Of a DNA stretch of 59,540 bases, positions 17,236-27,600 are shown piece by piece. A program made the translations under genes and the position numbers. Within the stretch, counting starts at the first letter, position 1; each line of letters starts with the position of its first letter. The notes under the pieces are model-generated. The model was not told the DNA's origin. It worked only from the letters and a program-made list of their open reading frames with translations, and made no database searches. Source of the DNA: Ruminiclostridium cellobioparum DSM 1351 = ATCC 15832 (GTDB lineage: Bacteria > Bacillota > Clostridia > Acetivibrionales > DSM-1351); the NCBI RefSeq assembly GCF_000621505.1, contig NZ_KK211297.1, positions 1 to 59,540 of the forward strand, read 5' to 3'.

Positions 17236-17276
17236 AAAAAACCTTTGCTCTCCAGAGGGAGATCAAAGGTTTTTTT
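17236..17276 (-). terminator. Terminator after SDR gene
   Basis: Hairpin AAAACCTTTGATCTCC / GGAGAGCAAAGGTTTT with T runs on both sides. It ends the OYE-SDR transcript and isolates the nine-gene operon; it could also act on the plus strand. Confidence 0.88.
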
Positions 17277-17327
17277 ATAGAACAGCCTGTTTTCAGTTTT
17301 GCCGGAATTTCCACATTACTGCATTAA

Positions 17328-18107
17328 TTAAACAATGGAGCCTCCGCCGTCTACCACAATAAATTGACCTTGCACATAGCTGGAAGCATCACTTGACAAA
17401 TACAATACGGTGCCATTCAGTTCACCCTTGTTTCCGGGGCGGCCTGCCGGATTCAAGGCATTATATTTATTCAGGAAATCTTCTGATTTAAATAGAGTAC
17501 TGCTGGTCATTTCACTTTCAAACAACGCAGGTCCAATGGCATTAACCGTGATTCCATACCGCGCATAGGAAGCCGCCATTCCCTTTGTCAGACCCAGAAC
17601 TGCTGATTTTGAAGAGTTATACGAATGTCTGATAAATACATCAACCTTATCTGCGACAATGGCATTTACAGAAGCAATATTTACGATTTTCCCGTATCCC
17701 CTTTCCTTCATTTGCGGTACAACATATTTACTTACCAGAAATATACCTTTTACATTTGTGTCAAAGGATCTGTCCCATTCTTCAACGGACATGGAATCAA
17801 CGCCTCCGCGTACTGCAATTCCTGCATTATTCAAAAGGATATCAATATGTCCGAACTCTCCGAGAACTGTCTCTATGGCAGATTTAACACTCTCTTCTTT
17901 TGTCACATCACATCTGACTGCAAGAACTTTTCTTCCTGTCGCTTTTTCGATCTCTGCCTTTACAGCATTTAATTTTTCAACCCTTCTTGCCAGGATAGCC
18001 ACATCCGCTCCGGCATTTGCATATGCAAGGGCTGCATCAGCTCCCAATCCTGAACTTCCGCCTGTCACAACAGCTACTTTTCCTGTTAAATTAAACATAT
18101 TTGCCAT
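17328..18107 (-). CDS. SDR-family NAD(P)-dependent oxidoreductase
   Basis: About 259 residues of the classical short-chain dehydrogenase family. The cofactor loop is VVTGGSSGLGADAAL, NNAGIAV is intact, the catalytic serine lies in NIASVNA and the catalytic Tyr and Lys in HSYNSSKSAVLG, and the end is the usual VDGGGSIV. Closest in style to gluconate 5-dehydrogenase and 3-oxoacyl reductase-like SDRs; the substrate is unknown. It is the second gene after the OYE/ADC fusion (50-base gap), so it probably reduces or oxidises a keto or hydroxy compound in the same pathway. The ATG at 18107 fits the GAGGA site better than the ATG two codons earlier. Confidence 0.9.
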   Translation of the reverse strand: MANMFNLTGKVAVVTGGSSGLGADAALAYANAGADVAILARRVEKLNAVKAEIEKATGRKVLAVRCDVTKEESVKSAIETVLGEFGHIDILLNNAGIAVRGGVDSMSVEEWDRSFDTNVKGIFLVSKYVVPQMKERGYGKIVNIASVNAIVADKVDVFIRHSYNSSKSAVLGLTKGMAASYARYGITVNAIGPALFESEMTSSTLFKSEDFLNKYNALNPAGRPGNKGELNGTVLYLSSDASSYVQGQFIVVDGGGSIV

Positions 18108-18163
18108 ATTCATCTTCCTCTCTCTTCCTTAATAAATTTATAATCTTCGTTATAACAATTGCA

Positions 18164-20977
18164 TTAAATGCGTCCGGTTTCCATAAACGCTGTCCTGTCA
18201 TATCTTCCGGTTAATAAATAAGGGATAACTTCATCTGCCTCTAATTTTTCTGCCAGATTTAATTTATGAACCAACAAACTGTTCCTGGAATATGCACCAC
18301 CGATTATGGTATGTATGGGCAGTTCGGCCCAGGGATCATCGATGCTGGATTTAAGTTTCATGGAGACAGCAGCCGGTTCCCAGGAGGTATAATTATATTC
18401 GCATTGGTTCATAAGCAATGCGCCGTTTACAAAATGTGACTCTCCGTTTTCATCGGGTATTCTGTCAAAATGAAAATAAAAGCCGCCGCCAAAGGACTTT
18501 TTACCCGCACCCGGAAATTGATAAAGGGCCCCGGTCAAAGGGCTGTTGTATTCACCTAATTTCATGGAAACATCCACAAGCTGCGTTCCTCTCCTGGTTA
18601 CCGAGGCTGTGACACTGTCCCCATTTTTTCTGATAACAAATTCCGCCCCCATTTTCTTGGGTATACTTCCATTATCCCTGCCGCATTGTACGGCCATTTC
18701 AGCGCCGGGTCCCCCTAAAACCAATCCCATCGTATAAAGTCCCAATGTTTTTCCATAGGTTGCATATACACCCAGTATGGCTTCATAATAATCGTCTGCA
18801 AAGGTAGGGTTATTGACGTGACAAACAGATATTGTCACAACCGGTAAGGAAAATGGCTTCAAAGGCGGAGGCAGAATTTCGGCAATTGCCCGCGGATCTG
18901 TTAAATAGGCAACATACACTCCCTCCTGATTGTCCATTAAGGATATCTTTCCAAAATTCGAAACATCTGTTTTGGAAACCTTGAAGCTGATGTTCTTCGG
19001 TTTGTCCCGGAAAAGGTCTCTGCCTGCCTGGAATCCCGAATGTACAGCTTCAGCTATCATTCCGTCCTTTTGCGCACTTCCGGTGACCTTGACCGGTATA
19101 TTTGCAGCCTCCAATTCACTCAGTAAAGATTGATCGGGTTTAAATCCGAGAGATAATACTATGGCATCGGTTTTTACTTCCTTCTGCTGTTTAGTTTCCA
19201 TATCCTCAATCAAGACTGCTTCTTCATTTATTTCTTTTAAAGACTGGCCAAGCAGATAATTCACTCCATATTTCCCCAACCGCCCGCATACGTCTGCAAC
19301 ATTGGTATGGTTCGCATTTGGGGCCGGTCTTGTCAGCATATCTACGATTATTACCTTATTATCGTTTGCAGCTAAAAATTCGGCTGTCTCAAGCCCGGTT
19401 AAACCGGCACCAATTACGGTAACCCTCTTCCCCTTCAAATCCGCTTTTCCCGATAACACTTCCTCCACCGTATATACGTTATTTCCATCTATTCCTTTAA
19501 TCTGCTTCGGAATGACGGGGACTGAGCCTGCTGCCAAAATAACGGCATCCGGCCGGCAGGATAAAATGGTATCCTTTGTGGCTTCGGTATTTAAAACTAC
19601 CTTCACTCCAAGCCGTTCAAATTCATCCTTGTAAAAGTCTGTAACCCACTGCATGCGCTCCTTTAACGGAGGTTTTTTTGCAATATTCAGAGTTCCTCCG
19701 AGTTCTTTTTGACGGTCCAGCAGGGTTACTTTCATGCCGCGGTCTGCAAGGGTCAATGCAGCACTCATCCCTGCCGGTCCGCCGCCAATTACCACTACAT
19801 TATGGGATTTTGTATCGTAAGCCGGATTTCCATATTGTTTCTCCCTGGCAAAAACCGGATTCAGAGAACAGATTGGCGGAACCCCGGCGGCACTGTTTGC
19901 ATTTAAGCTTTCAAAACAGCGCAGACAGGATATGCATTTCCGGATTTCTTTTTCACGTCCTTCTCTGGCCTTGTTTACCCATTCCGGATCTGCAATGAAA
20001 CTTCTTCCCATGGATACGAAATCCAAAATACCGTCATTTATCATTTCATCTGCAATCTTCGGTTCCCGGATTACGGATACACCAATTACCGGAATATTGA
20101 CATTATTTTTGATTGCCCGTATCATGTCTTTTCTCCAGCCCTGAGGGAAGGAAATGGGTTCTACGCATGTCATACCTGTCTCATATAAGCCACAGCTTAC
20201 GTCAATAAAATCAATGCCTTTTTTCTCCAAGGCTTTTGCTATTAAAACACCATCTGTAATATGAATATAGTCTTCCGTAACACCTGTTTTATCCAGAAAT
20301 TCTTCGACGCTTAACCGAACGCCCACAGGAAAATCCGGTCCACAGGCTTTTTTTATGCCATCAATTATTTCAGTAATCATCCGAAGCCTGTTTTGGAAAT
20401 TTCCGCCGTATTCATCATTACGCTTGTTGGTATACGGAGATAAAAACTCTTGCAGGAGGTATCCGTGAGCGGCATGTAATTCTACTCCGTCACAGCCTGC
20501 TTTCTGAACCCTGACTGCCCCTGCAACAAATTGTTCTATCAGCTGTTTTACTTCCTCAGTCTGTAATTCTCTGGTTTCCTGTTTTAACAATTTACATGGA
20601 ATTGCCGACGGTCCAACTACAGGCTGGCCTCCCAACAGCGCAGAGACTGTCTCACGGCCAGGATGGTGCAGCTGAATAAATATTCCCGTTCCATGCTTGT
20701 GAATTGCTGCTGCAAGCTCAGATAACGGCTTTATATGTTTATCCTTTGTCACCGATAACTGCCTTAAAAGCCCTGCTCCATTTACATCATTTATGCGGGT
20801 GATTTCCGGAATAATAAGTCCTGCCCCGCCAACAGCCCTGGCTTCATAATATGCGATCATATCTTCCGAAGGGGTTCCATCCAGATTGGCAAGTCCACAA
20901 CCCATTGGTGACATAACCAAACGGTTTTTAATTCTCAGTTTCCCAATTTCTCCAGTCTTAAATATCTGGCTATACAT
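18164..20977 (-). CDS. Old-yellow-enzyme flavoprotein fused to acetoacetate-decarboxylase domain
   Basis: 937 residues. Residues 1-345 are an FMN TIM-barrel of the 2,4-dienoyl-CoA reductase/2-enoate reductase type (LVMSPMGCGLANLDG, HAAHGYLLQEFLSP). Cysteines at about 348, 351, 354 and 370 (KCISCLRC, then PICS) fit its 4Fe-4S cluster. Residues 390-660 are an FAD/NAD(P)-binding domain with two dinucleotide loops (VVIGGGPAGMSAAL and VIGAGLTGLETAEF). From about 683 a complete acetoacetate decarboxylase-like domain follows (LPPPLKP, later GSIPKKMGAEF). That domain keeps the Lys pair, one of which forms the Schiff base in true ADC. Normal family members stop near 640-670 residues. The fusion suggests coupled enoate reduction and decarboxylation or hydration-type chemistry on one keto substrate. 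AGGAGG precedes the ATG. Confidence 0.88.
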   Translation of the reverse strand: MYSQIFKTGEIGKLRIKNRLVMSPMGCGLANLDGTPSEDMIAYYEARAVGGAGLIIPEITRINDVNGAGLLRQLSVTKDKHIKPLSELAAAIHKHGTGIFIQLHHPGRETVSALLGGQPVVGPSAIPCKLLKQETRELQTEEVKQLIEQFVAGAVRVQKAGCDGVELHAAHGYLLQEFLSPYTNKRNDEYGGNFQNRLRMITEIIDGIKKACGPDFPVGVRLSVEEFLDKTGVTEDYIHITDGVLIAKALEKKGIDFIDVSCGLYETGMTCVEPISFPQGWRKDMIRAIKNNVNIPVIGVSVIREPKIADEMINDGILDFVSMGRSFIADPEWVNKAREGREKEIRKCISCLRCFESLNANSAAGVPPICSLNPVFAREKQYGNPAYDTKSHNVVVIGGGPAGMSAALTLADRGMKVTLLDRQKELGGTLNIAKKPPLKERMQWVTDFYKDEFERLGVKVVLNTEATKDTILSCRPDAVILAAGSVPVIPKQIKGIDGNNVYTVEEVLSGKADLKGKRVTVIGAGLTGLETAEFLAANDNKVIIVDMLTRPAPNANHTNVADVCGRLGKYGVNYLLGQSLKEINEEAVLIEDMETKQQKEVKTDAIVLSLGFKPDQSLLSELEAANIPVKVTGSAQKDGMIAEAVHSGFQAGRDLFRDKPKNISFKVSKTDVSNFGKISLMDNQEGVYVAYLTDPRAIAEILPPPLKPFSLPVVTISVCHVNNPTFADDYYEAILGVYATYGKTLGLYTMGLVLGGPGAEMAVQCGRDNGSIPKKMGAEFVIRKNGDSVTASVTRRGTQLVDVSMKLGEYNSPLTGALYQFPGAGKKSFGGGFYFHFDRIPDENGESHFVNGALLMNQCEYNYTSWEPAAVSMKLKSSIDDPWAELPIHTIIGGAYSRNSLLVHKLNLAEKLEADEVIPYLLTGRYDRTAFMETGRI

Positions 20978-21024
20978 TTTATACCTCCTGACACAATACT
21001 GAATTTAGACACTATCACATCTTA

Positions 21025-21053
21025 AAAATACAGAATTGCCGTTATTTTTTCAA
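21025..21053 (-). promoter_or_regulatory. Sigma-A-like promoter of the OYE/ADC-SDR operon
   Basis: Minus-strand TTGAAA (21048-21053), 17-base spacer, TATTTT (21025-21030). It lies back to back with the promoter of the PucR-like gene. Confidence 0.6.
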
Positions 21054-21076
21054 TGTCTACCATAAATGATAAATTT

Positions 21077-21105
21077 TTGACTTTTTGTTTAGGATGCACT
21101 ATATT
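21077..21105 (+). promoter_or_regulatory. Sigma-A-like promoter of the PucR-like gene
   Basis: Plus-strand TTGACT (21077-21082), 17-base spacer, TATATT (21100-21105), 47 bases before the start codon. Its -35 lies 23 bases from the divergent -35, so one bound regulator could control both directions. Confidence 0.65.
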
Positions 21106-21152
21106 AAATATATATGTTAATTATTCATTGACTTTATTACAGGGGAGACAAA

Positions 21153-22667
21153 ATGACATTTGATACACTGATTGAGAAACTTTCAATAGAGCACAACATT
21201 GAACTCCTATCCTGCAAGGATACAACCGATCTGCAGGATGTGTCCTTTATCGATTGCAGGCATCAGCCCGGACAAATTGAAACTCTATATTTTGGTTATG
21301 ATAAACAATTGGAAAATCTACACTCCCTCCCCCATAACTGTATTCTTTCAAAAATAAATGAGTCCCTGATGGAAAAGGGTAAAAATATGGCATTAGTTCC
21401 GGAAGAAGATCTCATCGGTGTCTTCAATGATGCAAAAATGCTTATAAAGGCAAATTCCGGAAGGGGAATTTTTGAAGAACTCACCGCTGTCGCCGAGAAA
21501 ACCCGCAGTATTGAAGCAGTCATTGACGCTGCTTCAATACGTCTGGAAAATGCTCTGATTTTTTGTGACCGCAATTTTAAAATCATTGCAAGTTCAGCAA
21601 CCTACCCCGTTACCGATTCGGTATGGCTGGATAATGCAAAGCATGGATACTGCTCCTATGAATTCATTAACGGGGTCAGAGAACTCAAACCGGTTAAAAA
21701 TGCTTCCTTAACTACTGCAAGTATCGACGTTACATGTTCACTGTCACCATACCGTAAACTTAGCAGTAAAGTATTTCATAATCAGACCCAGGTTGGTTTT
21801 ATACTAATGCTGGAAGGTGAAAAACAGATTTCGCCTTTTCATTCCGATATGCTTAGCGTTATCAGCCATGTTATCAGCTATGCCATCGCATTTTATCTGC
21901 CAAATTTATTCGAGAATAAAAGTCCTTATCATGAGGTATTGTTTGATATGCTGATCGGAGCTCCTTCAAAGGAAATATCCCCCCGGCTGAAAGAACTGTC
22001 TTTTCCGGCCGAAATGCTTGTATTATTCATTCGTTCAACAAGATATTTGGGCTCCTCCTATCTAAAAGATACCATAAGCAAACTTCTGACAGAAAGTATA
22101 CCCGGAACTCACATGACATATATTGATAAAGGAATAGCAGCGGTCATTCCCTGCAACGACGATCCCCAAAAAGTTACCGGCCTGGAAGACTTAAGTAAAT
22201 CCTGGCATCTCAGGATAGGAATCAGCAATCCCTTCAGAAATATTGAATATTTTTCAAGCTATTACATGCAGGCACATTCAGCACTGGAACTGGGACAAAA
22301 ATTGAATTCCGGACAGCTGGTCTGCCATTATTGCAATTATCAGATTTTTGACCTGTTTTCCGAAACAAAGCACCCTGAAGCTCTTGGCCGGTTTTGTCAT
22401 CCTGCGCTGACTGTTCTCAGGCAAAATGACCAGGAAAACAACTCGGAATTGTATAAAACCCTTTGCGTCTTTATTGAAAATTCCTGCAGCATCAAGCTAA
22501 CTGCCGAGTCACTTTTTATACATCGCAATTCTTTGGCATACCGCTTAAATAGGATCGTTGAATTATGCCATCTCGACTTTGCCGATACAAATACGCTTTT
22601 TCTGCTGAGGCTGTCTTTTCTTATTGACCGTTACAACGGGTTAAATACTTTCACTGAATGGGAATAA
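21153..22667 (+). CDS. PucR/CdaR-family transcriptional regulator
   Basis: 504 residues. The C-terminal 60 residues form the PucR-type HTH, with LTAESLFIHRNSLAYRLNRI. The middle resembles a GGDEF-like/CdaR domain (RIGISNPFRNIEYFSSYYMQA and SALELGQKL). The N-terminal half has a PucR or GAF-like ligand region. Known members sense purines, glycerate or similar metabolites and regulate adjacent catabolic genes. It is divergent from the OYE/ADC-SDR operon with a shared 175-base control region, so it very likely regulates that operon. The effector is unknown. Confidence 0.85.
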   Translation: MTFDTLIEKLSIEHNIELLSCKDTTDLQDVSFIDCRHQPGQIETLYFGYDKQLENLHSLPHNCILSKINESLMEKGKNMALVPEEDLIGVFNDAKMLIKANSGRGIFEELTAVAEKTRSIEAVIDAASIRLENALIFCDRNFKIIASSATYPVTDSVWLDNAKHGYCSYEFINGVRELKPVKNASLTTASIDVTCSLSPYRKLSSKVFHNQTQVGFILMLEGEKQISPFHSDMLSVISHVISYAIAFYLPNLFENKSPYHEVLFDMLIGAPSKEISPRLKELSFPAEMLVLFIRSTRYLGSSYLKDTISKLLTESIPGTHMTYIDKGIAAVIPCNDDPQKVTGLEDLSKSWHLRIGISNPFRNIEYFSSYYMQAHSALELGQKLNSGQLVCHYCNYQIFDLFSETKHPEALGRFCHPALTVLRQNDQENNSELYKTLCVFIENSCSIKLTAESLFIHRNSLAYRLNRIVELCHLDFADTNTLFLLRLSFLIDRYNGLNTFTEWE

Positions 22668-22677
22668 CCTGGCTATT

Positions 22678-24186
22678 CTAATTGCTCAAATATTTATCAA
22701 ACCGTTTTGCTGTATTAATTACCTCATTGAGAAAGTCTTTCGTTGTCTGAGCCTTTTCATAATTTTTCTCACTCATTGCCGAGGTTTCTTCCGAACTGGC
22801 CATTATTTGTTCGGTGGAAGCTGACAAATGGCCTATGTTGTCTACTATGCGATTGTTTGACCCTGCTAAATCCGTTAACATACGATCAATTTCCGAAATG
22901 TGATCTGTTAGGATACCGACATTTTCATTAATTTTCTCAAAATTGGCAGAAACACTTGTGATCAGGCTTCCCTGTACCTCTGTTGACTGAATGGATTCTT
23001 TTACATTATCCGAGACTGTTCTTGCATTTTGGTTCAATTCACCAATTATCCTTGCTATATTTTCGGTAGACTGTCTTGTCTGCTCCGACAATTTTCTTAT
23101 TTCATCCGCTACTACTGCAAATCCCTTACCGGCTTCCCCCGCCCTTGCACTTTCTATGGAAGCGTTCAGTGCCAATAAATTTGTCTGGCTTGAGATGTTA
23201 AAGATTATATCCGCAATATCGCGGACCTCATTTGTTTTTTCCTGCAATCGTTCCATTGAGTTTACAACCAGGGAATTTGCATTTATGATTGTGACCGATT
23301 GCTCTTCCAATTGATTCATAATATCCAATCCGTCTTTTACAGAGTCAGAGGAGCTTCTGGCAATATCCACCACCTGTTCGGAGCGTTCCACCGTCTTATT
23401 GATTGACTGTTGAATGGATTGGGTCATCATGTTTTGTTCTTGAATATTATATGCATTATCCTGTGCTGTTGATGAAATTTCATTAATGGCCGTATTAATG
23501 GTTCCCGCGGATTTACCCAGTTCATGCACCAATTCGCTGCTTTCCGATGTCTTGTTTTGAACAATTTTTGCAATTTTAAGAATATCCTCCAGCATTTCTT
23601 CCTGCAAAGCCTGCTGGTCTTTAATAGCATGTATGGAATCGTGAGAAAATCTCCCTCCAATGTCGGAGCATTTATATATGGTATGTAAAGTTAATAGTAT
23701 AATGACTAACTCAAGATAATTCTGGGACGAATAATTTTTATATATAACAACTAATTGGGCCACATAAACAATATTTATAATTCCGCACACTATGCAAAAA
23801 ATCCTGGAGAGCCGGTTATCAAAAAACAATATGGCAGCACACAGGACAGGTATTGCACTTACTTTTACGAAAGTTGTTCCGTAGAATAACAGGAATATGC
23901 CATACACTACCATATAGCTTGTAATGCCTCCCCAGCCAAGTATGTCACTTGTTGGTTTTTTGATATATACCGACCAATTAATAATAACCGCCAGACAACT
24001 TGAAGCTATAACAACAGTTCCCACAGCAAAATTTATACTGCCTTTTATAAGATCAAAAGCAACAACACCCATATACAAGGTATAAAGCATTGTTGTTCCC
24101 AATGCCATAAACCAGTTGATCACCTTGTTTCTGGCAGATTTTTCATTATACTTTCTCTCATTTATCACCGTTTCTTTTGTATCCAT
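22678..24186 (-). CDS. Methyl-accepting chemotaxis protein with membrane-only sensor region
   Basis: About 502 residues. The N-terminal 180 residues contain roughly six hydrophobic helices with very short loops (for example [17 protein letters not shown] and [21 protein letters not shown]). No extracellular ligand domain is present. The cytoplasmic half is a standard chemoreceptor signalling domain with the conserved hairpin tip [20 protein letters not shown] followed by [18 protein letters not shown]. It may sense membrane state, proton-motive force or a lipophilic ligand. The start at 24186 has AAGGAGAGG at good spacing, better than the upstream ATG at 24216. A sigma-D-like promoter is 47 bases upstream. 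Confidence 0.92.
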   Translation of the reverse strand: MDTKETVINERKYNEKSARNKVINWFMALGTTMLYTLYMGVVAFDLIKGSINFAVGTVVIASSCLAVIINWSVYIKKPTSDILGWGGITSYMVVYGIFLLFYGTTFVKVSAIPVLCAAILFFDNRLSRIFCIVCGIINIVYVAQLVVIYKNYSSQNYLELVIILLTLHTIYKCSDIGGRFSHDSIHAIKDQQALQEEMLEDILKIAKIVQNKTSESSELVHELGKSAGTINTAINEISSTAQDNAYNIQEQNMMTQSIQQSINKTVERSEQVVDIARSSSDSVKDGLDIMNQLEEQSVTIINANSLVVNSMERLQEKTNEVRDIADIIFNISSQTNLLALNASIESARAGEAGKGFAVVADEIRKLSEQTRQSTENIARIIGELNQNARTVSDNVKESIQSTEVQGSLITSVSANFEKINENVGILTDHISEIDRMLTDLAGSNNRIVDNIGHLSASTEQIMASSEETSAMSEKNYEKAQTTKDFLNEVINTAKRFDKYLSN

Positions 24187-24232
24187 AATCCTCTCCTTAA
24201 AAAATGCTTTTATCATATATCACACTAAATTG

Positions 24233-24260
24233 TTATCGGCTGAAAGCAACAGCTTCATTA
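24233..24260 (-). promoter_or_regulatory. Sigma-D (FliA)-type promoter for the chemoreceptor
   Basis: Minus-strand GCCGATAA (24233-24240) preceded by TAAT (24257-24260) with a 16-base spacer. It matches the flagellar/chemotaxis sigma factor consensus (TAAA-N15-GCCGATAA/T) almost exactly and lies just before a chemotaxis gene. Confidence 0.7.
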
Positions 24261-24608
24261 TGATATAATATGTATATTTGCATAAAGCTTCCATAATAGT
24301 TATAGAATATACATTATTGTAATAACTAGCAATGTATACGGTACATAAAAAATTTATTTTTTTTTGTGCGTCACAAATAACGAGGATTTAGATGTCCAGG
24401 GCGTCCTTTAGAACACCCTGGCCTCAACAGGCGGCGGGTACCATTTCAGTTTCGCTTGCTGCAGGCTCACTTTTTCATTTATTCCTCCATTTTGATGTAA
24501 GGATTATGGATAATAGAGTTCCCGAAACCGTGCCGCTATTGACCGCGAGGGCGATGATGTATTTATTTTTCGTTTGCTTCGAGAACTTTTTAATAAAATC
24601 TGAAACAG
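24261..24608. other. Non-coding stretch between chemoreceptor promoter and PL8 terminator
   Basis: No credible gene. The left part is very AT-rich. An imperfect hairpin CCAGGGTGTTC-TAAA-GGACGCCCTGG (24396-24421) is present without a U-tract. A plus-strand frame of 89 codons (24392-24661) runs into the terminator and lacks a ribosome site, so it is not called. The GC-richer segment at about 24390-24560 may be the remains of an older gene. Confidence 0.4.
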
Positions 24609-24649
24609 AAAAAACCAGGACAAAAATGACAATTTTGTCCTGGTTTTTT
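24609..24649 (-). terminator. Terminator after the PL8-SLH gene (looks bidirectional)
   Basis: Perfect AAACCAGGACAAAA... / ...TTTTGTCCTGGTTT hairpin with T runs on both sides, starting 14 bases after the PL8 gene stop. Confidence 0.9.
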
Positions 24650-24663
24650 CTATTTGCTTAAAA

Positions 24664-27600
24664 CTACCTGTTGTACAGGTTATAAATAATAACTGCTGCT
24701 TCGGCCCTTGTTGCTGTTCTCTTCGGATTTATCGTATTGCCGCTGCCTTTTATGATTTCTGCTTTAATTAAAGCTGCAACATCCTTTAATGCGTAACCGC
24801 TTATCTGCGCCGAATCAGAATAGCCTTTCAACTCCGAATCGGAGGCATCTGCCAACGGTTTACCGGCTTTATCCATTGCTCTTGCCGCAAGGACCATCAT
24901 GTCCTCCCTGGATATCTTTGCATTTGGATTGAAGTTATTGTTGCCAACCCCTGCTGTAATTCCAAGAGCCTTAGCTGTCGCCAGAGCTTCTGCATAATAT
25001 GCACCCGGGCTCACATCTGCAAAGTTGTCCTGTGTTTTTGCAGATAACCCCAGAGCCTTGACAAGCAATACTATGAAGTCTGCCCGCCTGATATGGGCAG
25101 AAGGATTGAAGGTTGTTTCAGAGGTCCCGTTAATAACACCCTTGGATGCCATAACCTCTATTGCCCTGCCTGCCCATGAGTATTCACCAATGTCTGTAAA
25201 GCTCTTCCTGACATATGCCACTGCATAGCTGCCGGAGTGGGTTGTTTTAAATGTTACATTGCCGGTTTCGGAATCATACCTGCCCGTTGGTACCGCTGAT
25301 GCCTTTCCTTCCCCATCTATGTACCACACGACTATATGCTCCGGATCGGCAAGTTCGGCTGCCGTGGGTGTATATGGTATCTCCATGATTACAGGCGCTT
25401 CCGGATTGTTCCATGCCATACTGCTGCCGTTTATATTGACCTTGAGCTCTACTGCAGGTCTCTTGCCTATTTGTGACTTTACTGCCGTGTCAAGCACACC
25501 TGTATCTGTTTTTGCTGTGATGAGACTTACACTCTGTGCCCCTGCTGCATCTGACCGGGTGAGCATGTTTCCGGGTACTGTTACCTTACCCAGCTCGGTT
25601 GTTATTTCAATTTTCTTTGATGCATTTTCCGACATCACAGCTGCTGCCGGGATGTTCGTTTCATATGCACTTGCTCCTTCAGCCTTCGGTACATTGATTT
25701 TTACTTTATCAGTTGCTTTTAGAGCTTTGTTTAATGCCTCGGCATCAATGGTAGTTATTGCTACGCCTGCGCTGTTCACTACAGGTACAGATGCCTGAAT
25801 TGTACCCGGTGTATTTTCTATGGGCGTAGCCGGCGGTGTTGCTGCCGGTTGTGTTGTTACCGTTGTTCCGGAGGAACTGCCTCCACCGGAATTGCTTCCG
25901 CCGGTATTACCGCCGCCGGGATTGTTTCCGCCATCACTTTGTCCGCTCCTGACAGTTACAGAACATGTAGCCGTCTTACCGCCGTCCTCTGTTGTTACGG
26001 TTATTACCGCTGTTCCTGCACCCACGGCAGTTACCATACCGTTGGCGTCAACAGCTGCAACATTGGAATTGCTGCTTGACCAGGTTACGTTCTTGTTTAC
26101 TGCACTGGAAGGTGATACTGTAGCTGTCAGCTGTCCGCTGTCTCCAACAGCCATATACATGGATAACGTGCTGATTGTAACACTATTTACTCTATCTGCT
26201 GCTTCCACCAGTTGTTCATACTGCGTTTCTGCGGCTGTCAGCACTTCATAGTTATCCACCAATGCCTTCTGATCATCATTCAGTTTATTATAAGCATCCC
26301 TTGCGGCATCAATATCTCCCTTGCTATTCAAGGTAACCGTGCCGATTGCATTAATCAATGCCTTTACTGTTTCAACTTCCGCATCAATAACTCTTATTTC
26401 CTGTTCGAACACAAAATCCGGATTAGCAACACTGACAGCTCTTACAATAGCGGTTCCTACTCCAATTGCCCTTATTAAACCTCCATTAGTTACCAGTAGT
26501 ACACTTTCATCACTGGAAGTCCAGTGAATGTTCTTTATTGTTGCATCATCGGGAGTAATTGAAGCATCAAACTGTGCAGTTGTACCTTTCTCCATAATGG
26601 CTGCACCACCTTGTACCTCAAGACTGGAAACAGGTATTGGGGCACCATTATAATCTGTTACCGTTACCTCACAGCTGGCATTAACATTATTATCAGCTGC
26701 AGCAAAAGCCGTAATTATTGCTGATCCTGTTGTAACACCGGTAACAACGCCTTTATTTGAAACCATTGCTATTTCAGGATTTGAGCTGACAAATGAAATA
26801 CTTCCCTCATTTATATAAGGCGGATCTGTAATAACAGCAGCCGTTTTCTTATGGTTTCGTAAAACAGTAAGTTTATCGGAAGCAAACGAAATTGCACTAA
26901 CAGTTGTTTGTTCCAAAGTTCCATATACTTCAAATTCATATAAGGAATATCCATACGTGGTACCTCTCTTAATGCCTTGCATACGAACGTATCTTCCCTG
27001 TACCGGCTGATCAATGGAATACTTTTTCCATCCGGCAGAGCCGTTTGTTTCTGATACTACATTAGTAACCGTATTACTGTCATTGTATACCTGAATGTTG
27101 TACTCTTTACCGTAAGCTGCTTCCCAATTTAAATTGATCTGATAAATATTGCAGGGAACACCTAAGTCGATGCTATACCACTGATCATCGGTTCTCGCAG
27201 ACGCCCAGCGCGTTGATGTATCTCCGTCTATGGCAGCTTTAGGATCACTATTAGAGGAATCATTGCCACTTGTTGTCGCTGTCTTTCCAATTGCAAGATT
27301 TTGAAGTACAATGCTTTGCGGTTTAAATGAGATGACGCGGAACTCATAAAGTGAATAGGCAGCAGATGCTTGCGTACCTATCAATCTAACATACCGGTAT
27401 TCTTTTACCCCATCAAATTCAGTCCATACATTGCCTCCTTTACCGTTTGTTTCAGTATAAAGATCTACCCAATCGGTTCCATTCAAAGAGCCCTGAATCA
27501 CATAATTAGTCGCATATTGCTGCCAGTTAAGCTCAATTGCTTCAAACTCTTTCGGAAATCCTAAATCGACCTGCAGCCATTGAGCAGGACCTACATTGGA

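Noticed and set aside
24396-24421. CCAGGG...CCCTGG hairpin as terminator or c-di-GMP riboswitch
   Set aside because: No U-tract on either strand nearby, and the conserved c-di-GMP aptamer sequence is absent.
24392-24661. Plus-strand frame of 89 codons upstream of the chemoreceptor
   Set aside because: No ribosome site, no family resemblance, and the 3' part runs through a strong terminator hairpin.
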